The translations under genes and the position numbers were made by a program. The notes beneath the pieces were generated by a model. The model made no database searches. It saw nothing but the letters and a program-made list of their open reading frames with translations, and was not told where the DNA came from. From contig JAMYHL010000147.1 of the NCBI GenBank assembly GCA_025531455.1, positions 1 to 36,456 of the forward strand: DNA of 36,456 bases, given 5' to 3'. The stretch comes from Apiotrichum sp. Y4204. Its lineage: Eukaryota > Basidiomycota > Tremellomycetes > Trichosporonales > Trichosporonaceae. Positions 11,132-21,700 of the stretch are shown one piece after another (within the stretch, counting starts at the first letter, position 1; each line of letters begins with the position of its first letter).

Positions 11132-11627
11132 ATGCTGTTCAAAAACGTGCTCGTCGCGCTCGTGGCTGCTGCCGCGGTCGCCGCACAGCCGGTGGACGAG
11201 GCGCGCGACCTTGGCGCCGTGCTCGAGGGCCGCGAGGCCGCTCCCGAGGCCGCTCCAGAGGCCATTCCCGACGCCATGCCCGAAGCCGAGGCCGAGGCAG
11301 AGCTCGAGGAACGCAACCTCGAGGCCCGCGCCCTCTGCCCAGGCAACTACATCGACGGCGGCAAGTGGGGCCGCGCGCGATGGGAGCTCTTCTACAGCCC
11401 CAAGGATCGCGGTACCAACTGCGCGATCCTTGTACAACAACTCGGGCAAGCGCCAGAGAATGTCCATCAGGATTATTGCGGCAGGCGGCGGGTCCGACTC
11501 GGACTCGGGCACCTTCATATCGTATGCAGGTCCTGTTACGGTCTCCAACGTCCGCCAGAGGTGTATCTGGCTAGACTTTGCGTTCGCATCCTCGACAGCC
11601 TCCAAGGGCTGGTTTCACTGTCGTTAA
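11132..11627 (+). CDS. Small secreted cysteine-containing protein with a frame break
   Basis: The ATG at 11132 starts a clear signal peptide (MLFKNVLVALVAAAAVAAQ) followed by an acidic, Ala/Glu/Pro-rich pro-region with EAEAEA-type dipeptides. A mature-looking domain begins near CPGNYIDGGKWGRARW. That frame keeps domain character until the cysteine codon at 11420-11422. The continuation with domain-like sequence (SLYNNSG, RMSIRIIAAGGG, ISYAGPVTVSNVRQRCIW, ending GWFHCR and TAA at 11625-11627) lies one base out of frame, from 11424. One extra base in gcgc (11421-11424) would explain this. Alternatively a 73-nt GT-AG intron at 11412-11484 restores the frame but removes a cysteine and has no good branch site. 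I do not recognise the family. An extracellular role follows only from the signal peptide. Confidence 0.55.
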
Positions 11628-11733
11628 GTGTCAACACCGTCGTCGTCTCCGTCACCTCCACTGCACCTTGTAAACAAAACGAAACGAGCCTCAGAAGAAA
11701 ATGAAAGCAGAAGGAAACGCCAACAATGTTTTA

Positions 11734-11739
11734 AATAAA
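11734..11739 (+). terminator. Possible polyadenylation signal (AATAAA)
   Basis: AATAAA lies 107 bases after the stop codon of the secreted-protein gene, in an AT-rich stretch (11720-11770) unlike its surroundings. It fits a 3' end signal. The WBP1 gene ends convergently at 12106. Confidence 0.45.
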
Positions 11740-12105
11740 TGACGAGAAGTAAATCGCTGTAGTTAGTAGCAGTGTTCGTAGCAATTGTTTCTCCCAATGC
11801 AAGATTGCTATCCAATCCACAGTTCAGGAAAGCAATATTAGAGACAAAGAGATTGACGGGGATTTGTATCTCACTAGCCCCTACCACTGGATGAAATCTG
11901 CCATCTTCCAGCAGCGATAACGTCGCGGGTCCAAGTTAATGTTCTCCATAGTCTTACAAGCGTGCTCTCCACTAGGCGGTCAGTGCTGTCAGAGGTTAGA
12001 TCCGGGTCTACTGCTGCATACTCTATCACGCCTTGCGGCGGTAACACATGATCCGACTCTTGACGAGTCCTTTCGGGCCACGGCACGGCTACTCTTCTGC
12101 TGCGC

Positions 12106-13882
12106 TTACTCCACCTTGGCGGCCTTGGGCCGGGCCTTCTTGTCGTGCTCGCCGAGGTTGATCCAGAGGAAGGTGAAAACGATAAACGCGGCCGATGTGC
12201 TCAGCGCACCGGTGTAGAACGGGTACGCGCCGACAATGAAGCGCGGGTGCTCGTCGTGGCGCAGGGGGACAACGCTCGCCTTGTCCTCCGTCGTGATGTA
12301 GCTCCAGCCGGGGCGGAAGTAGTTGACCACAAACTTGAAGACACCGTGACGGTCGGGGGCGATGAACTGCGTGCTGTACGTGGTTGCCGCACCGGTCTTG
12401 TCCTTGAGCGTAAGGGCCTTGCGGACGTGCGGGTCGAGCATGGTGAACTCGAGCTGGAGATCGCTAAAGTCGACGGGAACCCAGACCGACGAGCCGTTCG
12501 CGGTTGTCGTGTGCTGCGAGAGCGTGATCTCGTAGTTCTGAAATTAGCACAGTTGGGTAATAGCTCCCGAAATCTGATACCCACCACAACGTCCTTCTTG
12601 GTGTATGCCTCAAGTGGCTCAGTCTCCCCCTCACGGTAGTGGTGTGTGCGCTCGACGCGGATGACGCCAGTCTCCTGGAAGAGCCAGGCGGAGAAGTCGG
12701 TAAGGAACGCGCGGTTGCCAGTCTCGATGCTGCGCGTAAGTGACATGAAATTGAGTATTGAGTGACGTAGCAGTGCCGGATCACAAGCATCTGTTATCCG
12801 ACTGGCAACATCACAGCAACAGCACTCACCCGTCAAGCTTCTTGCCCCACCACTTGTCGTTGAACACCTCGGGGCTGCCGATGAATCCGATACGAGTGTT
12901 CTCGCGGGTCTGCATCGCGGCCGCGAGCTTGACGTTCGCGCCCGCAAGGCGAACGCTGTGGCCCGGCTTGGTGACAGCGAGGGGCTTGCCGTCCTCGGAG
13001 GCAAGGTACGCGGTGGCCGGTGCCTCGGCGACGTCGATGAGGAAGGGGTTCTGGCCGGTGGTGAAGCCTGTGCCCTTGCCGTAGACGACGGGGCCAACTG
13101 CCGCTGCGGATCCAGCCGCAGGAAGGATGGGCTCCGGGGCAACGAGCGAAGAGGCAGGAAGAACGACGTCCGACTCCTTTCCGCCGCCCACATGGCTGAA
13201 CGCGTCGAGAAGGGTGCCGCTTGCGGGCTCAATGTCGTACTCGCGCAGCAGGGCCTCCTGCGTGCTGCCCAGTTCCGGGCCGAGGACGTAGAGGGTGTTC
13301 AGGAACGACGCCTGTGCGGAGAGAATGTTCTTCGGGGAGAGGTGGGCGTGGAAGTCTGTGGGTCAGAAACGGCGGTGTGTCAAAGTGAGAGACGCGTCGC
13401 AGGTCATCAGAGTGCTGTCAAGTGACACTGGGGGCAGCACATTCATGACCTGGTGACGCGCCTTGTTCACCCACCATTTGCCTCGGGAGCAAAGACAATA
13501 AGGTGGTCAAAGAGGCTGGTGCCGAATGCCTCAACCCTGCTAGTGTCCGCCTTGGGTTCGGAGAACACAAGCTCGTATCCGCGGTCTGAAGTGAGCAAGA
13601 GTCGGGAAGTAGCGGTCCACGAGTGGCAGGGTGCGAGCAGTTGTGGAACGTGTCCGCTCTTCATTCAAGCCGAATCCACATAGTACCACAACGCAGTTCA
13701 TCCCACGTCCCTCTCCTAGCAACTCTGGACCAACAGAGTTACTCACCCTTCAAGCTCTCGAAGAACTTGTTGTACCCAAACTCATACTTTTTGTCGCGCA
13801 CAACGAGCACACGGTCGCCGGTCGCGCTACGCGCATCAACCACGGCGGCCGTAAGTGCCAGGAGTAGTGTTGCGAAGCGCAT
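12106..13882 (-). CDS. WBP1: Oligosaccharyltransferase 48 kDa subunit (WBP1/OST48/DDOST)
   Basis: Five exons on the minus strand: 13882-13747, 13585-13475, 13355-12830, 12729-12585 and 12537-12106, giving 449 residues, close to yeast Wbp1 (430) and human OST48 (456). An N-terminal signal peptide (MRFATLLLALTAAVVDARS) is followed by the lumenal GIFT-like domain with RGYELVF and SLFDHLIVFAPEAN. Later come FLTDFSAWLFQETGVIRVE, FVVNYFRPGWSYI and one transmembrane span near residues 417-434 (SAAFIVFTFLWINL). Wbp1 pairs with Swp1 in the ER complex that transfers the lipid-linked glycan to asparagine. The cytosolic tail ends KAAKVE, which lacks the KKXX dilysine end of yeast Wbp1. Every exon junction keeps phase. 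The gene is divergent from TSR2. Confidence 0.93.
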
Positions 13883-14391
13883 CGAGAGAGGTGTGACAAG
13901 GGGAGGGGGAAGTGATGAGAGGAATCGAGCCCGTCAATCGAGTAATCGGGCAATCGAGCCGGAGTTGACGTGGTCAGATGCTGCCGCGAGCCAGGTAAAT
14001 CAGCGAGATCGATCCGCCAAACCCGTGATTTTCTGTCCGAGTGAGCTCGGTGTAGAGGGGGGAGTAAAAGAGTGTAGGTGTTGTTGTTATTGTTGTGGTC
14101 GTTGTCGAACGTGACGAGCTCGACGGCCGGCTCGTTGCTGTGCGCCACGTCTGCGAGATGCTCGGTTGGTGGCCGGTGACGCGGAAGCCAAAGTGGAGGT
14201 GGCGCGCAAAGTGCCACAACCACGTGGCCAGTCAATTACCGAACTGGTGGTGGAGGCTTGTCCGGATATTTTGAAAAGTTGGTTCGTCTTCAAGTGCGTC
14301 ATGAAAGGCAATGAACGATGAACGATGAGCGCCAGAGCCACTCTTGCACTATCCATCTCATCCTCAACAGCAGCTCGACACGACTAGCACA
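13883..14391. promoter_or_regulatory. Bidirectional promoter region, WBP1/TSR2
   Basis: These 509 bp separate the start codons of two head-to-head genes and must contain both promoters. A TTG-rich run lies at about 14078-14106. I see no clear TATA box, as is common for housekeeping genes. Confidence 0.6.
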
Positions 14392-15000
14392 ATGTCCACC
14401 CCCGAGATTCTCCTCTTTGCGCGCGGCGTCGTCGCCCTCCTCGACCTCTGGCCGGCACTCACCATCGCCGTGCGGGAACAGTGGGGCGGCCCCGAGTCGG
14501 AGGACAAGAAGACGTGGCTCGCGTCCGAGATTATCGACGCGTTCGAGGGCGCCGTCGTGTCCACGCCTGACGGACCGGCACTCAAGCCGAACGCCGTGGC
14601 CGAGCCGCCGCTGGACGCCGACCAGGTGGGCGACCTCCTCGCGCAGGTGATGAGCGACGAGTTTGAGGCGGCGATCGAGGACGGCAGCGTGGACCCCCTC
14701 GCGGCGGATATCCTGCGCGTGTGGAAGGACGTCGTCGAGCCCGGAGAGCGCACCCCCGAGGAGACTGTTTCTGCGCTCGAGCGCAAGGCCGCGCAGGTGT
14801 CCAAGAGCGGCGTGCAGGCTACCTCTGGCGGCGGACCGGTTGACGAGGACGGCGAGGAGTGGGAGAGCGAGGACAGCGGAAGCGACGACGACGACGAGGC
14901 ACCCCAGCTCGTTGCTGCTGAGCCGAAGGAGAAGGAGAAGCAGGAGCCGGTTGTCGACGACGACGGATTCACGCTCGTGCAGAAGCCCCGTCGCCGTTAA
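14392..15000 (+). CDS. TSR2: Pre-rRNA-processing protein TSR2 (eS26 escort factor)
   Basis: A single exon encodes 202 residues. The N-terminal helical part carries the family's WGG signature (REQWGGPESEDKKTW, residues ~28-42). A glycine/acidic linker (EEWESEDSGSDDDDEAP) follows, and the protein ends with the conserved VDDDGFTLVQK motif. TSR2 binds newly made eS26 (Rps26), releases it from its importin and hands it to pre-40S ribosomes, and is needed for 20S pre-rRNA processing. The ATG at 14392 (agcacaATGTCC) is chosen because family similarity starts right there; no upstream in-frame ATG was needed. Length matches fungal relatives. Confidence 0.9.
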   Translation: MSTPEILLFARGVVALLDLWPALTIAVREQWGGPESEDKKTWLASEIIDAFEGAVVSTPDGPALKPNAVAEPPLDADQVGDLLAQVMSDEFEAAIEDGSVDPLAADILRVWKDVVEPGERTPEETVSALERKAAQVSKSGVQATSGGGPVDEDGEEWESEDSGSDDDDEAPQLVAAEPKEKEKQEPVVDDDGFTLVQKPRRR

Positions 15001-17707
15001 GCTCCGAACTGCGATCGATATGAACGACGTGAGGTCAAGTTCCCGTAGCCGCTGCCACCTTCGCCGTCTGATAACGACAACACCGACATTACCATCTCTC
15101 AAAGCATCGCGGCATTTTCATTGCTCAATCGTCTTGAGGGAAGGGTATCGACGGCCACCTCCATCCACGGTTTTCGCGTCACATACTCCAAAAAGTATTC
15201 CTGCTGGCGATCCTGCCCGTCTTCTCGACTTGAGTCGACCCAACACCGCGCCCCCTATCGCTATGCTTTCATCGTGTATATATATGCATAATTCGTTTGG
15301 GACATTGCGAGCCACCTCTGGTAATGGAGAACTGACCAGAGCTGAAACGTCAAACTTATTGATCTTGCAGGGTGTGGAGATCGCTCATGTTCAGCGGAGT
15401 TACATTGCAGTATCGAGAGCACGTTCACCATGTCACTGTTCGGAGCAGCGTTGTGGCTCGATATCTCCACTCTTTTCATTCGACCTTTCTTATCGATGCT
15501 CCCCGCTTCTCATCTTCACCTTCGTCACTCCTCTCGCTCCCTTCCATTGATTCACTACCGCGCTCGGACCCGACGGCGGTGAATACCCTCACGATAATGG
15601 CTGGGTGTGGCGCGGGGTCCGAGCGCGGCAAACTTTTGGCTGCAAGTTGAAGATGAGATTGTTGGTGCGCAGCTGTTTTGTGTTCGTCGACAGTAGCACT
15701 TCTGAGAATCTGAGGATATGTGTAGCATGTGCAGAGTGTGTGTTGTTACAGCGTGGACGCTATCACGACGAGGATCATGACGCCACAGCTCATGCATCTT
15801 CATCTGCGCAATCGAGTCACGTGCCAATTCTCCGCGCAGCCGTGCGCAGCCGTCTCTCTCGGATGATGCCGCCTTCCCCCAGGAACCTTCCGATCCTGCG
15901 CTATGACAGTGATTGCCGATTAAGGCACATCTCACCGTCCGTTGAGAACACGGAGGTACGGAGAGCAGGGTGGGAAGCAGGCGAACACGGAGGGTAGGGT
16001 AGGGAGGTCCTCGTGCTCCGCGATTCCACTGCTGTACACTTCGCCAGTCCCACTCCGAGCGCTCCAACACCTCTTGTGCTTATCAGAAACAGGGTTCATA
16101 CCATCTGTACACATCTTGTCGGCGACGTCAGATGTGGAGTGCACAGGGGTCTTGTCAACGGGTTGCGAGTCAACTCATACTGCGACGGACCGGAAGGCCG
16201 GAAGCCAAGGCCAATCTCCGTGAGGCCGTAAGGCCGCCGGCGGGCCAGATGAGACGACGTCGCTGCGCGCTTTTGTTGTCATGTTACCATGGTTGTTCGA
16301 GTTGCCCGCCGGCGGCTGGGAACGCGACCGTATACGACTGTCGCGACGCACGGCTCCCGAGGCGGGCCGCGGTCCCCTGTGCGCGCTGTGCGCGAACGCG
16401 TCCGTCCGCACGTCCACCATAGGCCACCATGGCCCATGGGCAGCGTCAGGTGATGCTACTTTGCCAACTGTCAGTACGATGAACCCCTGCAACGTGCATG
16501 TATGCAGCCGAACAGACGATGCATTTCTATGTAATTGTTCGCTGCTTGCGACCGCCTTTGCCGGAGGATCGGAGTAGTTCTTTTCGATCTTCCTGTTGCA
16601 GGCATTGATCGTTTGATCGTTGCCCCCAATTGCCTCGAGGATCCCTCTCTCATCCGGCTCCTCTCCCCACCCTGCGCCCCTCTTGTCTGCCCTTTGATCC
16701 TTTGTGCCTCCCCTGTCATGGCGTCGATCGACGTTCCTACTGGCTCTCGGCTCGCTTCAATCTGCCAAAACAGGATACGCAGGTGCCGACGTGGTTTGTG
16801 TGAGTGAGCAATGCATGAAGCAGCAGCAGCAGCAGCAGGAGCAGCAGCAGTACCATTGCAGCATCGCAGTATCGCAGCATGACAGGGTCGCAGGTCGCGG
16901 GTCGTCTGATGCGATGCCTGCGCTGTGCAGTGCTTTGAAGGCAAGCCTCAAGCTTCAAGCCTCCCCTCTTCCCTTGTCACTGTTCACACAGGCCTGCAGG
17001 CCGGTGACCGTCAGTTAGATATACACCGCACCACTTCCGACAGGCTGCAGGCTGGGCACAGACGCACGCACACCCCCGGCTGCCGACCCGCCATGATACA
17101 CGCACACAGTCTGCCACTGCGCGAGATGTGAGACTCGAAAGCTGGCCAGCTGGGAGCGAGCCTGAGTATGCAGAGTATGTAATGCACTGCACAATGTGAT
17201 ACCGAGAGATCGTAGGTTTAGAGAAACACACGCGCGCGCTACATGCGCGTATGTCGTATGTGTCACAAGTCGTAATGTAGCCGAAGCGCTCTCTGCTGTT
17301 GTTCTGCTCTCTGCACTGTCTGAGATCTGAGACCCTGTTTGGTTGGCCTGGGCTTTGGCTGCAGGCTGGGTCTTTCTGGGTGTTGGAGCCGCGCTATGTG
17401 TGCCAATCTCTCTGCCGGAGCACTGCTGATCTACCCATCCCTCCCTCCGCTTGGCTTGCCGGCCTTGCCTTTGCTTCTTCAAAGCCCCAGAAAAGGAAAG
17501 GAAGCCAGGCTTCTGCAGTATCAAGTCTTAATAGTCGTAGTCTGCTACCTGTTATATTACGCTAATCTGCCTAAAACAAAAAAATAATCTCTCATATAGT
17601 CTCTTGCCTGGGCTGCTGGGCTTAGCGTCACCGCGTCACTCTTTGTGCCTTGCGGCTGGCTCTCCTATTCCTCCTGGCCATGCTTGCCACTTGTGCCTTC
17701 CTTCATG
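15001..17707. other. Gene-poor 2.7 kb interval
   Basis: I found no supported gene on either strand. The interval includes a TA-rich patch at about 15273-15295 that may serve the TSR2 3' end, a CAG repeat at 16818-16850 and CG/GC-alternating sequence near 17228-17247. The open frames present (up to ~170 codons on the minus strand at 15555-16070) show no protein character. Confidence 0.55.
16818..16850 (+). repeat. CAG trinucleotide repeat
   Basis: About eleven near-perfect CAG units with one gag interruption lie in a region with no gene model. The short match gcagcatcgcagtatcgcagcat follows. It is intergenic as far as I can tell, so it does not encode polyglutamine. Confidence 0.8.
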
Positions 17708-18761
17708 TGCCTCCTCGCCCCTTGCATCATTACCCACCCTCTTCATACCCTTACCGGCTTGTAATCAATCCAGTCAGCCCCACTCATCCCACCGTCAACC
17801 TTTTTTTTTTTCGGATTTTTTTTTTCTTCTTCACTCCCTCCGTTCGCGCTGTTCTGCACCTTCCCTCCCCTTCCCAGGCTGCTCCATTCGGTCCATCCTT
17901 TGGGTCTGGTACCAAAAAAAAGTGTATTCCACGCAGTGTACTGTACGTACACAGTGTACGGTATAGTTAGTTGAGGTGAGTGTCGTGTGGTGTGTGGTGT
18001 TGGGTTGCTTGCGTTGTCCTTGTCCCTTCTCCCTTTCCTCTCCCCCTTTGCCTCTTCCGCACCGCCTGGTGGGATCCTCCGGTCCTTCTCCCCCTCCCTT
18101 GCTCTCTTGCTCTCTCACCCCCTCACACGCTCGCTCCAATCATCCATTCCCCTCTCGACATCATCCTCGACAACGGCCTCGATACCCTTTCTCCCGCCCT
18201 CGTCCTCGCTCAATCTCTCAACGATACCATCTTCCATCTCCATCGCGAAAGACTTTGACAAAATCGGCAGTTCAGTTCATCGCGATACCCAAAAATCAAC
18301 CAACACTTGATCGAAACACGCCCACGCACGCAAACAACCAAAATCACATCACCACCCAAAACGCCTTCCACCAGCCAGTGACGGAACTTCGGATCCTGGA
18401 TTCACCGTCCGTCCAAAAAAAAAAAAAAGCGAGGGCGAGCACCCATCCACACTTCACCGGCCGTCCTCGTCGCCACCGACAGCGACAAACAACCCCACTC
18501 CTTGACTTTACCCCATCTCATTCTCTCCTTACACATCGCCTGCATCGCCTTTCGCATCCCTCGCCCAAAACGCTTGTCGACCAACAAAAGCACATCATAC
18601 CCCACCGCGTCGGTGTGGTGCTCGAGTGCCTTCCCTTCCCCACTCTCCCCTCCTCAGCACTCGCTCGCCTGATACCGCACCGCCGCTGAACATCCCCCCG
18701 CCACCCCGTTCGCCGTTCTTTGTCACCGCGCTGGCCGCATTTGCACCATCGCCGCCGCGGT
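17708..18761 (+). promoter_or_regulatory. ATG-free pyrimidine-rich leader/promoter of the GDS1/APSES gene
   Basis: Reading the plus strand base by base, I find no ATG between the one at 17705-17707 and the start codon at 18762. The stretch is rich in C and T, with T11 at 17801-17811, T10 at 17816-17825 and A14 at 18415-18428. A perfect donor-like GTGAGTG lies at 17976, and acceptor-like CAGs occur downstream (for example around 18270, 18375 and 18656), so a leader intron is possible. The pattern fits a long transcribed leader kept free of upstream AUGs. Transcription itself is not shown by the sequence. Confidence 0.5.
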
Positions 18762-21700
18762 ATGGCCCGCTCCGCGAGGGCCGCCGCGACAGCCAACACC
18801 CCTTCAACACCCATCACGCCCGTCGCGATTGCCCCGGCCGCCGGGGTTGGCACCCCCGGCGTCGGCGCCGCTCATGCCACCCCTGCTGCGGGCCCCTCGC
18901 GCCGCAGCACACGCAGATCACTAGCAGCCGCACCGAGTCCAGCAACGCCAGCGCCGTCTCCCGCAACACAAGCCGACCCGACGCCGCCACCGACACGGCA
19001 TGCTCACGCGAAAAGCCATGTCGAGCCCAAGGCGCACGGGTTACGCAAATCCGTCAGCGCTCGCGAGCTCACGCCGTGTCCGTTCCCAAACGAGCACGGC
19101 GGTAGCGCGGTGTGCGGGGTCTCCGAGGACGACGAGGTGGACGAAGTGCTCATGGCAATTTGTAGTGCCTGTGCAGCAGTAGTGAGTCTTCCCTCTCGCA
19201 CGAACCGTGTTGTTGTTCCGCACGCCGTGTCGCGTCTGTTGTCTTTGTTTCGCACGCACGCTGCGGGTACACCCAATGTGCCGGCCGCATACCTTTGTTC
19301 TATTTTGCTGACACTTACCAGGGAAATCTCGCGCTGTCCCCGTCTGAACTTGCGTCGATTGCATTCGAGCATGGTTGGCTCCGGCCACCATCGATTGCCG
19401 TTGCCCCGGCGACGATGATCCAGAATGCGCTCCGCATGCACATCTCGCGCTGCAGCAAGGCAACACCGCCCCGCAAGCCGTTGCTCACCAAGTACCAACT
19501 CGCCGGATCGACTGCTGAGACCGTGCTCGCGCCTGCACTGCATCCCAACGCCTTTGACGGTCCCACACGTCCAAAGGGCCCAGTGTGGTATCTGTCGCCA
19601 GACGTGGGGCGTGCAAAGTGGCGCAACCCTTTTGCAGGCATTGTGGTTCCAAAAGCACCTCCACGCAAAGCTGCTCCACCAAAACCTCCAAAGGCGGCAA
19701 AGCCTAAAAATGATGTGAATAACGCCAAGGCATCATCGGCGGCATCATCAGGTTCCTCGCGAAAAGACAAGCTCACCAATAACAACTCCGGCTCGTCTCG
19801 AGCAGATTCATCGGCGGCTCTTTCCGAGAGCGGGACCCCAGGCCCACAAAGCAACAACGGCTCTCAACCACCTCGCATAAAGCTGCGCGTATCTGCAACT
19901 GCATCAACAACAGACACTGCACCATCCACACCTGGTGGAGATGAGAGCGATCTCGACATCAACTCGCGCGTCACCTCTCGCAGCATGACCGTTGACTCGA
20001 TCAGCGATCTCACTCAGCCACCATCCCTCCTCCCACCCCCACTCCTCGTGTCGTCCACACCCGTCAGGAAACAACGACGCCGCAGAAACGTGCTCGACTC
20101 TTCTGATTCCGACTCGTCCGATTCCGACGACGACGAGGTTCTTATGCAGCAGAGGCAGCGGCCGCCTCGCCGCATCGTTCTGCCTCCGTCCGTGGCAGTC
20201 GCTGGTTCTTCACGCATCCCGCCTCCCCCTCCCCGGCCAGCCCAGACCTCTCTCGGTGCCCTCTTCTTTTCCCCGCTCACCACTGGTCCTCTTCCGTTAC
20301 CGCCAGTCGCACATGCATCGCCGTTCCCGCACCATTCGCTGGACAACACCATCTGGGCAGCACGCAGCACCAATGTTGCGTCCATCACTTTGGATGCATC
20401 TAGCTCGAGCTCGGACGATGAATTCTGCGACGACTGGGGAACCAACTCGGGCCTCATGATCAAGGGCGACGACGATGAGCTGCTTCCTTGGCCCCAGCAG
20501 GAGGAAGACCCCAAGCTTCGTGCAGCCACTACCGCGATGCGTGAACTGTTCCCCACAGGAGGCAGTTCCAAGTCTTCGGAACCCGCGTTTAACCAGCTGG
20601 ATAACAACCGGCCCACCGCTTCCGATACGTCTAGCCTCAATGACACGGCGTCCACCTTGAATGCCGTCTTCCAGGGCAAGCTCAAGAATGCAGCCTGCCC
20701 TGCGGCTCTCCCGCGCTGGGCCCTTTCCAGCCCCGTGTCGTCACCAAATTTGGTGGGCAAGTCGTTGCCTGTGGAGACGAGCCCGACACAGTACCTGACA
20801 CGTGCCTCCCGCGAATATGCCGACCGGAGCATGGCAATGGATGTGGATGTTACGGCAGACGAAACGTGGCTCGACGAATCAGGTCAACTTCCTGTGCATG
20901 CCGAAGACAGCTTTTCGGATGTGGAATTCGGCTCAACCCTGGGTGATCTGCCGACACCTGAGTGCGAACGCAGGTTACAGACCGCCGTGTGGGCACGCGA
21001 AACCGCCGTGAGCACGGCCCTCATGGTCAAGCAGGAGCCCGAAGATTTTTACCCGTCACCGGCCGCCACTGCGACGGAACACGAGGGTTCGAGCCCTCCG
21101 TTCCATGGGCACGAGTCTCGCGAGTCGACCGTTTCAGCACAGTCACCATCGTCGGGTTCGGAACTCACTCCGTATGAGTACTCGGACGAGGACCACACGC
21201 CGGAGTATCTCCTTGGCCCTGAAAGCATCGGGATGGAGGAATTGGACGACTGGCTTCCTTACACCAAAGCGGCAGATCGTACGCCTCTTCGTGGTCGCAG
21301 GGCAGCACGGAATGACCCTTCGTGCTGCAGCGGCAATTGGGCCGGTATTGGAGTCGTACCCCCTGTACCAAAGGGCACTCCTCCTCCACTCGTCCGCAAG
21401 CGTAGCCTTCGATCGTGCTCCCGGAGAAACAACCGCTCTACTCCGCGAAAAGATGCATCGGCCCGTCTTCCTCCGACGCCCACTCATGCGACTGAGCCGG
21501 AACTCGAGGACGTTGACCACGTCGTTGTGCCACTTGCGACTTCCTCGCCGGTCCAGCCCAGCACCGTCAACATTGAGCTCGAGGAAGAGGATGCCATCGG
21601 TGCGGACGAGCTCGAGCAGGCGCGTGTCGAGGCTGAAGCCCGCGAGGAGGAATATCGTGCGCAGAAGCGTGCACAGGCAGAGGAGAACCGCCGCCGCTGG

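Noticed and set aside
12201..13232. 343-codon minus-strand frame over WBP1
   Set aside because: It is out of frame with the OST48-conserved exons, Ser/Arg-rich, and runs through introns.
16290..16310. gttgttcgagttgcc as a second tRNA B box
   Set aside because: No matching acceptor stem or A box upstream could be folded.
16818..16850. CAG repeat as a polyglutamine exon
   Set aside because: No open frame with protein character or splice sites surrounds it.
17976..18689. 237-codon plus-strand frame in the leader of the GDS1/APSES gene
   Set aside because: It contains no ATG at all, has no protein character, and lies in the pyrimidine-rich ATG-free stretch.
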